NCBI GenBank assembly: GCA_964616825.1
Contig: CAZTSX010000012.1
Location: 1-64,000 of the forward strand
DNA length: 64,000 bases
Direction: 5' to 3'
From: QYOJ01 sp964616825
Lineage (GTDB): Bacteria > Bacteroidota > Bacteroidia > Bacteroidales > FEN-979
Shown in pieces: positions 57,890-64,000 of this stretch (position 1 is its first letter; each line of letters begins with the position of its first letter). Position numbers and translations under genes: made by a program. Below the pieces are notes generated by a model. The model did no database searches, was not told where the DNA came from, and worked only from the letters and a program-made list of their open reading frames with translations.

Positions 57890-58744
57890 TCAGGTGTATT
57901 CAACGTGAATTGTAACCTCGATAAAATCAACTGATTTTTTAATGTCAACTTCGATAGCATCACAGAAATCATGGGCCTCCTTGACCGTCATCTCCCTGGG
58001 AACATTCAGATGGAAATCAACATACTTGTATGTTCCAGCTCTTCGGGTACGAAAGTGATGATAGGTAAATTTTTCCGAACATTTTGCGTCCACGATCTGT
58101 TTGATGATCCTGACTTCATTTTCTGATAAGGCCGTGTCAAGCAACGGACCATATGCTCTTCGAAACAACATGAAAGACTCTTTCAGGATTAGCAAAGCGA
58201 CCAGGATCGCGATGATCGGGTCAAGCAGATGAAATCCAGTAAACCAGATCAGGAGCAAACCAACCGCTACCCCCAGAGATGTATAGATATCTGTTTTTAG
58301 ATGCAGGGCATCGGCTTCAAGAGCGATCGAGTCGGTCTCTTTAGCTACTTTATAAAGCTTTCTGGAGACAAAGAAGTTAACGGTCGCTGATATCATCATA
58401 ACGATAAAACCGATTTGCAAGGATTCGATTTCTCCAGGGTGCATCAGTTTTTTTATCGCCGCATAAATGATCCAGAATGCAGCCCCAAATATTAAAATTG
58501 CCTCTATTACGCCACTGATGTTCTCAAATTTTCCGTGACCGTAAGGGTGCTTTGAATCAGCAGGCCGGTCCGAGATCCTGACAGAAAAGAATGCGATCAC
58601 GGCAGCCAGGAGATCCATGAATGAATGGATCGCTTCCGAGATGATGCTGACTGACCCGCTGATGAGCCCTGCCGCCAATTTCAAAACAATTAAAACTGAA
58701 TTGGAGATGATAGAGAGACGCGCAACAGCAATTTTCTTATTCAT
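57890..58744 (-). CDS. Cation diffusion facilitator transporter
   Basis: Inner-membrane divalent cation/proton antiporter of 284 aa exporting Zn, Fe, Mn or similar. Six helices; the metal-site signature AIHSFMDLLAAVIAFFSVR (about 40-58) and DKHPYGHGKFE-type motif DSKHPYGHGKFENISG (about 63-78) are present, and the second site EADALHLKTDIYTSLGV follows (about 142-158). The cytoplasmic C-terminal domain ends IEVTIHVEYT. Metal choice cannot be read reliably. Upstream TAACTTTG at 58761-58768. Confidence 0.92.
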   Translation of the reverse strand: MNKKIAVARLSIISNSVLIVLKLAAGLISGSVSIISEAIHSFMDLLAAVIAFFSVRISDRPADSKHPYGHGKFENISGVIEAILIFGAAFWIIYAAIKKLMHPGEIESLQIGFIVMMISATVNFFVSRKLYKVAKETDSIALEADALHLKTDIYTSLGVAVGLLLIWFTGFHLLDPIIAILVALLILKESFMLFRRAYGPLLDTALSENEVRIIKQIVDAKCSEKFTYHHFRTRRAGTYKYVDFHLNVPREMTVKEAHDFCDAIEVDIKKSVDFIEVTIHVEYT

Positions 58745-58760
58745 GGATCATGCTTTCACA

Positions 58761-58768
58761 CAAAGTTA
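58761..58768 (-). promoter_or_regulatory. -7 element of the CDF gene
   Basis: Minus-strand TAACTTTG (plus CAAAGTTA), 17 bases before ATG 58744. Confidence 0.55.
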
Positions 58769-58883
58769 AAGGCTTTTTACCAGAAGTGAAAAAAAATCCT
58801 GAAGAAGTTATTACCAGAAAAAGAGCAGTTAACCAACCAGTTAAGTGATTAGATGTATCGTTTTGAATATCCTTCGAAACCCT

Positions 58884-58891
58884 TATCTTTG
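58884..58891 (+). promoter_or_regulatory. -7 element of the deiminase gene
   Basis: TATCTTTG, 31 bases before ATG 58922. Confidence 0.6.
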
Positions 58892-58921
58892 CGGTGATTA
58901 TCACCAAACCATCCTGTCATC

Positions 58922-60997
58922 ATGATGAAACTATATCCCGTCAGAGCAACACTGTCGACTGTTATTTTTGCATCTCTTATCCTCTTTTTAGCAATTCCCT
59001 TAACATCAATTGCGCAGACTAAGCAAGAAACTCTTCAAAAACTCACGCACTGGTTAACACCGGAGGAGATGACCCGGTTAGATGAGATTGGCATGTATTT
59101 TGTCGAGACAGATCCGCCTGCCTCTCCAATCAGGAATGTAGCGGAATTTGATCACATGCAGGGAGTCCTGATTCGTTATCCCTTTGGGATTCCGTTTGCT
59201 CTGATTAAAGAGATGGCTGATGATATTATGGTCACGGCCATTGTGAGTAGTACCGGCCAGCAAAATTCAGTGCTAAATCAATATATCTCGAATGGCGTAG
59301 ATACCAGTAATTGTAACTTTTTAATAGCCGGAACCAATTCACATTGGACCCGGGATTACGGCCCCTGGTTTGAATCTGACAGTGCTAACCAGATAGGCAT
59401 TGTGGATTTTCCCTACAATCGTCCCCGACCACTGGATGATGAAATCCCGAAAGAGGTAGCCAATATGCTGGGAATCCCATGGTTTGGGATGAGGCTGGAA
59501 CATACCGGAGGCAACTATATGACGGACGGATATGGAATTGCTGCGTCAACCACAATTGTATGGACTGAGAATCCCATGCTGACGCATGAGCAGGTAGCGG
59601 AAAAAGTGCATGATTACCTTGGAATTAACACGTACCATGTGAGGCCGGATCCCAATGGTACCTATATTGATCACATCGACTGCTGGGCGAAATTTCTGGC
59701 CCCAGATAAAATTCTTGTCCGGGAAGTGCCTACATACCATCCACGATACAACCAGATAGAAGCAGCAGCAGCCTATTGGGCTGCTGAAACTTGTGCGTAT
59801 GGATATAATTATCAGGTTTTCCGTGTGAATACACCAGGAAATCAACCGTATACAAATTCGTTGATCCTTAACAAAAAAGTGTTGGTTCCCATCATGAATA
59901 GCACATGGGACGATAGTGCACTTGTTAGATATGAAGAGGCGATGCCAGGATATGAGGTAATTGGCTTTATCGGGAAATCTTCCGCACCCTGGGAGTCAAC
60001 AGACGCGTTGCATTGCCGGGCCAAAGGGATCGCCGATGTGGGATTACTCTACATCCGGCACTATCCTCTTTTCGGTAACCATCCCTGTGAAGAGGATTAT
60101 ACCATCGATGCCGAGTTGATAGTTTGCAGTGATACCACTGTTATCAATGATTCCATTCTCATTCACTACCGGGTGAATAACGGTCCGTGGATAATCGTTA
60201 ATATGGGGAATACTTCGGAGAGCTTATTTTCCGGCATTATTCCAAAACAACCCGGGGAAAATGTCATCGAGTACTACCTGACTGCAGCCGATCATTCAGG
60301 TCGACACGCCAATGCGCCCTACATCGGGGAACCTGATCCGTTTCAATTCAATACGATCTATACCAACATCACGGCTATACCGGATACCTTGAAATTCAAT
60401 ACACCGGAGGAGTGTCTGGAGGGGAAGGTAACCGTTCTGAACAATTTCACCAATACAATAGTCACTGTCACAGATATCCAGGAGGAGGGCTTTAATCCGG
60501 CTTTTTCCTGGCACATTGAAACGGTTCCGGTAACTCCTTACTCACTGAATCCGAATGATACGACAGAACTTCGAGTCAGGGTAGATCTTCCCCTGCTCGA
60601 CCAATTTACCGGATATGCACTGGATACCCTGGAGGTTACCTCTTCCGTGGGGACAGTTCGGGTGATCATTGCTGTGAATGACAGCCTTCTCACCGGAAAT
60701 CAAGAACTCCTGGCCGGAATCTCAGGCCGGTTAGGTCAGAACTATCCCAACCCGGTGATGAAATCAACCATCATTCCGTTTACAATTATTCAACCCGACC
60801 ATGTAACCATCGACGTGTTTGATGTCCGCGGGAAACGAGTAGCGTCATTGGCAGATGCTTTCATGCAGGCCGGAAACCATGCAATAACGTGGAATGGTGT
60901 AGATCAATCAGGACGAAAAGTTCCGGGTGGGATTTACATATATACTATGAGGACTACGAACAAAATCCAATCCAGACGGATGGTCCTTATTCAGTAA
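58922..60997 (+). CDS. T9SS-exported peptidylarginine-deiminase-like enzyme
   Basis: PAD_porph/agmatine deiminase family, 691 aa. Signal peptide (about 1-31, ending SIAQ); catalytic domain about 50-400 with TRDYGPWF (Asp), HTGGNYMTDG, HIDCWAKF (His/Asp), TNSLILN (Asn) and the nucleophilic Cys in DALHCRAKG. An Ig-like part follows, then a FlgD-like T9SS type A domain (LGQNYPNPV through KIQSRRMVLIQ), the export and attachment signal. Porphyromonas gingivalis PPAD, the known member, citrullinates protein C-terminal arginines. The substrate here (protein arginine or agmatine) is not proven, but export favours a protein or peptide. The end overlaps lysS by 11 bases. Confidence 0.9.
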   Translation: MMKLYPVRATLSTVIFASLILFLAIPLTSIAQTKQETLQKLTHWLTPEEMTRLDEIGMYFVETDPPASPIRNVAEFDHMQGVLIRYPFGIPFALIKEMADDIMVTAIVSSTGQQNSVLNQYISNGVDTSNCNFLIAGTNSHWTRDYGPWFESDSANQIGIVDFPYNRPRPLDDEIPKEVANMLGIPWFGMRLEHTGGNYMTDGYGIAASTTIVWTENPMLTHEQVAEKVHDYLGINTYHVRPDPNGTYIDHIDCWAKFLAPDKILVREVPTYHPRYNQIEAAAAYWAAETCAYGYNYQVFRVNTPGNQPYTNSLILNKKVLVPIMNSTWDDSALVRYEEAMPGYEVIGFIGKSSAPWESTDALHCRAKGIADVGLLYIRHYPLFGNHPCEEDYTIDAELIVCSDTTVINDSILIHYRVNNGPWIIVNMGNTSESLFSGIIPKQPGENVIEYYLTAADHSGRHANAPYIGEPDPFQFNTIYTNITAIPDTLKFNTPEECLEGKVTVLNNFTNTIVTVTDIQEEGFNPAFSWHIETVPVTPYSLNPNDTTELRVRVDLPLLDQFTGYALDTLEVTSSVGTVRVIIAVNDSLLTGNQELLAGISGRLGQNYPNPVMKSTIIPFTIIQPDHVTIDVFDVRGKRVASLADAFMQAGNHAITWNGVDQSGRKVPGGIYIYTMRTTNKIQSRRMVLIQ

Positions 60998-62510
60998 CAA
61001 TTCGCTTTTCAGGCCGCATTTGCGGGAAAAACAATACATCCTGGATAGATGACTGGTTGGCCATGATCATCGCCAGCCGGTCGATACCAACTCCCAGTCC
61101 TGCGGTAGGAGGCATCCCATATTCCAATGCTTTCAGGAAATCTTCATCCAGCATCATCGATTCACTATCCCCGCGTTTCCCGAGCTCAAGTTGAGCTTCG
61201 AACCGCTCACGTTGATCGATCGGATCATTCAATTCCGAAAATGCATTGCATAACTCTTTTCCGTTGCAGATCGCCTCAAACCGTTCGGCAAGCCCCTCTT
61301 CATTGCGGTGCTTTTTTGCCAATGGAGACATTTCGACAGGATAATCTGTTATGAATGTCGGTTGGATCAGGTTGGGTTCGCATTTTTCACCAAAAATCTC
61401 ATCAATGATCTTTCCTTTAGCCATGCTTGGATCAATAGATACATTTAGCTGTTTGGCCGTTTCTCGTAACGCCTCTTCATCCATTTCAGAGATATCTGTC
61501 CCGGTGAATTGCTGAATGATTTCATACATGGTGAATCGCTTCCAGGGGCGCTTGAAGTCGATCAGTTGATCACCTACCTGTACTTCTGTCTTGCCATGCA
61601 GATCCACGGCAATCCCTTCTATCATCTCCTCCACCAGTTCCATCATCCACTGGTAGTCTTTATATGCTACATAGAGCTCCATCTGTGTAAACTCCGGGTT
61701 ATGATAGCGGTCCATCCCTTCATTCCGGAAGTCTTTACCAAACTCATAAACTCCCGGATATCCGCCTACGATCAGCTTTTTCAAGTAAAGCTCATTAGCA
61801 ATCCTGAGATAGAGGATCATATCCAGAGAGTTGTGGTGGGTTTTAAAAGGCCTGGCTGCAGCGCCTCCATAAAGTGGCTGAAGAACCGGGGTCTCCACCT
61901 CCAGGTAGTTTTTGGAGTCAAGAAAACTGCGCATCGAATTGATCAGTTGTGCCCGTTTGATAAAGACCTCGCGGACAGGAGGATTTACGATCAGATCGAC
62001 ATAGCGTTGCCGGTACCTCAGCTCAGGATCCGTAAAGGCATCATAAACGGTATCTTCTTTCTCCTTAACGATGGGAAGTGGTCTGAGTGATTTACAAAGG
62101 AGTTTCAGAGATGTCACATGGATGGTGATCTCACCCATCTTGGTGATAAATACAAATCCGGTAACTCCAATGATATCTCCAATATCGAGATGTCTTTTAA
62201 AAATTATGTTATAAAGGGTTTTATCCTCATCCGGACAGATTTCATCACGTCTGAGGTAGATCTGGATCCGCCCTGTTTCATCTTGTATCTCAGCAAAAGA
62301 TGCAGCTCCCATTATTCGCCGGCTCATAATCCGCCCGGCGATACTAATATTCTGATATAAGGCATTGTTGTCTGGAAAATTCTGTTTGATCTCTGCCGAG
62401 GTAATATTTACTTCAAAGCTTTCCGGAGGAAAGGGATTGATTCCAAGCTTAACCAGCTCTTGTAATGAATCTCTTCGGGTTTGTTCCTGTTCTGACAGCG
62501 AATGTTCCAT
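60987..62510 (-). CDS. lysS: Lysine--tRNA ligase, class II
   Basis: Charges tRNA-Lys; 507 aa from ATG 62510 (MEHSLSEQEQ). OB-fold anticodon domain (about 55-150), then class II motifs: motif 2 FRNEGMDRYHNPEFTQMELY (about 262-281) and motif 3 GLGVGIDRLAMI near the end. The start is preferred to 62528 because the -7 element TATCTTTG (62526-62533) overlaps the latter. Convergent with the deiminase gene. Confidence 0.97.
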   Translation of the reverse strand: MEHSLSEQEQTRRDSLQELVKLGINPFPPESFEVNITSAEIKQNFPDNNALYQNISIAGRIMSRRIMGAASFAEIQDETGRIQIYLRRDEICPDEDKTLYNIIFKRHLDIGDIIGVTGFVFITKMGEITIHVTSLKLLCKSLRPLPIVKEKEDTVYDAFTDPELRYRQRYVDLIVNPPVREVFIKRAQLINSMRSFLDSKNYLEVETPVLQPLYGGAAARPFKTHHNSLDMILYLRIANELYLKKLIVGGYPGVYEFGKDFRNEGMDRYHNPEFTQMELYVAYKDYQWMMELVEEMIEGIAVDLHGKTEVQVGDQLIDFKRPWKRFTMYEIIQQFTGTDISEMDEEALRETAKQLNVSIDPSMAKGKIIDEIFGEKCEPNLIQPTFITDYPVEMSPLAKKHRNEEGLAERFEAICNGKELCNAFSELNDPIDQRERFEAQLELGKRGDSESMMLDEDFLKALEYGMPPTAGLGVGIDRLAMIMANQSSIQDVLFFPQMRPEKRIVTE

Positions 62511-62525
62511 GGCAAAGAATTTACG

Positions 62526-62533
62526 CAAAGATA
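62526..62533 (-). promoter_or_regulatory. -7 element of lysS
   Basis: Minus-strand TATCTTTG (plus CAAAGATA), 16 bases before the ATG at 62510. Confidence 0.6.
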
Positions 62534-62555
62534 CGGAAAAGAGGGAATCAACGTA

Positions 62556-63281
62556 TCATGCCAGGACTGTATGCAAGACCTCATGCGAACGGAACGTAAT
62601 CCGGCCAGGAAGGTGAGATTGATAGTAGACAAGGATCTTGTCAAGTAGTGGATTTCGTATTTTGGCGGGGATGTTAAGCAGGGAGAGTTGATCCAGGTCG
62701 GTTTTCATCAAACGGAAAAGCCAGGCACTCTGGGTTTCATCCATACAGTCATCGGGAGAGTTGAAAACGGATTGAAACGAGCCTTCCCGAAGATGAAAGA
62801 AACGATTATATTCACTCCGGTTTTGTTGGGGTTGAAAGCCCAGATACCGGCATAATTTAACAGCAAACAGAAGGTGGAAACTTGAAAAAGGCTCTTCAAT
62901 GGTTTCCAGCAGAAGGAGCGAATGCCATAAAAACTCGAACAACGCATTATTTGGCTCCTCTTCCCGGATCGATTTATAGATCAATTCGGCAAGAAACAGG
63001 ACAATAGAACTTTTTCGGATATCTGATGGGACTGAGTGAAAATGGGCTGCCAGCTTCACCTCCTTAATCGAATGTAACGTTGATTTTTCCTTGTGGTATA
63101 CAACCAGGTCAAGAAGGGTCAACGGCTGGAATAGAACAGGCCTGATCTTTGATTTCGGACTTCGTGCACCTTTTAACAGGTATGACTGTAGGCCGAACGT
63201 CTCCGTATAGGCTTTTACGATTAAACTGGTTTCCGAATACTTGATGGAATGGAGAATAATCCCCCGGGTTTTATACAACAT
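62556..63281 (-). CDS. recO: DNA repair protein RecO
   Basis: Recombination mediator that helps load RecA on SSB-coated DNA and anneals strands. 241 aa, usual length. N-terminal OB-fold (MLYKTRGIILHSIKYSETSL then IVKAYTETFGLQSYLLKGAR), helical C-terminal domain with LCRYLGFQPQ. The zinc Cys set seen in some RecO proteins is not complete here. Its start shares a base with the end of the porZ gene, so they are probably cotranscribed. Confidence 0.93.
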   Translation of the reverse strand: MLYKTRGIILHSIKYSETSLIVKAYTETFGLQSYLLKGARSPKSKIRPVLFQPLTLLDLVVYHKEKSTLHSIKEVKLAAHFHSVPSDIRKSSIVLFLAELIYKSIREEEPNNALFEFLWHSLLLLETIEEPFSSFHLLFAVKLCRYLGFQPQQNRSEYNRFFHLREGSFQSVFNSPDDCMDETQSAWLFRLMKTDLDQLSLLNIPAKIRNPLLDKILVYYQSHLPGRITFRSHEVLHTVLA

Positions 63282-64000
63282 CAGTTGATGAAAAGAATTT
63301 TAGTCACCACTTTCTCTTTCCCTTTTTCATCGCTGGAAAAGACCAGGTAGACACCGGTTTTCACTCGTTTTCCACCTAGGTTTCTCCCGTTCCATATGGC
63401 CTGTCCGCCTTCCGCTTGGGTTGAATAGACAATCCGGCCGCCGATATCGGTTATACGTATCTGGGCGTTGGTTACCAGCCCCTTGATGCCGATGTATCCA
63501 TCATACCCATTTTTCACCGGGTTCGGGAATGCGTAAACATCTTTGTGGATCTCGCTTCCTTCAGTGGCACTTCCACGATAAGAGATCACCCCTTTATCTG
63601 TACCTATAAAGACATCTCCGTTGGCATTGATGGTCAGACTGGTAATCCGGTTCGAGAATAATGCACTGTTATCTTCCGTGAAGTGATGAATCTCCTGGGT
63701 TCCGTCTTCAGAAAAAAGAAATACGCCACTCCGATCGGTGCCGATCCATTTGCGGTTGGAGCCATCTACAGCGATGGCGGTGACAATCTCGTCTTCCAGG
63801 AGATACTGGTAATATCCACCATACTCAACCAGGATTCGCTGGGCATCAAAATTCTGACCAGTGAAAACATTTTCCGGACTATAAAATACAGCTACCCCTT
63901 TTTCCGTTCCGATCCAGATCTCCCCGTCTTTGTCTTCAGTAATGGCAAAGACAATGGTTCCCGGAATATTCCCGCGTCCGACCGTGGAATTAAGTTTCTT
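63281..64000 (-). CDS. porZ: T9SS component PorZ, C-terminal part (5' end outside window)
   Basis: The minus-strand frame is open from 64000 to the stop at 63281 (239 residues). Propeller blades (GEIWIGTEKGVAVFYSPENV; RKWIGTDRSGVFLFSEDGTQ; NGDVFIGTDKGVISYRG) are followed by a C-terminal domain YAFPNPVKNGYDGYIGIKGL, RITDIGGRIVYSTQAEGG and VYLVFSSDEKGKEK. This tail and the adjacency to recO fit PorZ, which in the type IX attachment complex delivers A-LPS to cargo proteins. An ordinary T9SS-sorted propeller protein is the alternative. Confidence 0.8.
   Translation of the reverse strand, partial: KKLNSTVGRGNIPGTIVFAITEDKDGEIWIGTEKGVAVFYSPENVFTGQNFDAQRILVEYGGYYQYLLEDEIVTAIAVDGSNRKWIGTDRSGVFLFSEDGTQEIHHFTEDNSALFSNRITSLTINANGDVFIGTDKGVISYRGSATEGSEIHKDVYAFPNPVKNGYDGYIGIKGLVTNAQIRITDIGGRIVYSTQAEGGQAIWNGRNLGGKRVKTGVYLVFSSDEKGKEKVVTKILFIN

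Overview
The window reads as a chromosomal segment of an anaerobic, fermentative Bacteroidota, probably Bacteroidales-like. The evidence is the Bacteroidota -7 promoter element TAnnTTTG in front of many genes (sometimes with TTTG about 19 bases upstream), type IX secretion (T9SS) signals, PorZ, a GH92 mannosidase, two EF-G proteins, IcmF with butyrate kinase, and little use of strong ribosome binding sites. Nothing identifies a species. The only RNA gene of a known class is tRNA-Asn.

Layout. 1-2.3 kb is an accessory edge: a cut tyrosine recombinase of the kind paired with IS91-like transposases, a 13-bp inverted repeat, a broken hypothetical gene, an IS-end-like remnant, tRNA-Asn and a candidate small RNA. 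2.4-9.7 kb holds a potassium channel, DUF2784, a sensor propeller cut off by an inverted gene fragment, an RhlE-type helicase, fusA and a T9SS pseudogene. 9.9-14.5 kb is a MacB-like ABC efflux operon. 14.5-19.6 kb has an exosortase-like protein without catalytic residues, a lipoprotein MsrB-MsrA, a PfkB sugar kinase and a second EF-G lacking the catalytic His. 20.4-24.1 kb carries acpS, an acyl-AMP ligase, a dedicated ACP and an alpha-oxoamine synthase, a possible self-contained carrier-protein pathway. 25.7-31.6 kb has a second candidate small RNA and then acyl-CoA dehydrogenase, IcmF and butyrate kinase. 31.6-36 kb contains an MBL hydrolase, threonine dehydrogenase, ORF6N and several broken genes. 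36-47 kb is mostly housekeeping: cysS, an M2 peptidase, tyrS, GH92, an SPFH/Arc/DUF1648 cluster, PepSY, a lipoprotein and an epimerase. 47-56 kb is a TetR-controlled TolC/HlyD/ABC-2 export operon ending in an MltF-like enzyme. 56-64 kb has an MltD-like transglycosylase, a CDF transporter, a T9SS-exported peptidylarginine-deiminase-like enzyme, lysS, recO and the 3' part of porZ.

How the genes fit together. Threonine dehydrogenase plus the KBL-like synthase could turn threonine into glycine and acetyl-CoA. The dehydrogenase, IcmF and butyrate kinase fit branched-chain or butyrate fermentation with ATP formation. PorZ and the T9SS tail on the deiminase show type IX export.

The most unusual feature of the window is its repeats. 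There are about fifteen short degenerate tandem arrays with 7-10 bp units, each locus with its own word. Several words recur at distant loci, and arrays lie inside two genes (cysS and the sugar kinase). Five copies of a C/G-rich palindrome also occur, at gene ends and at the broken ends of two pseudogenes.
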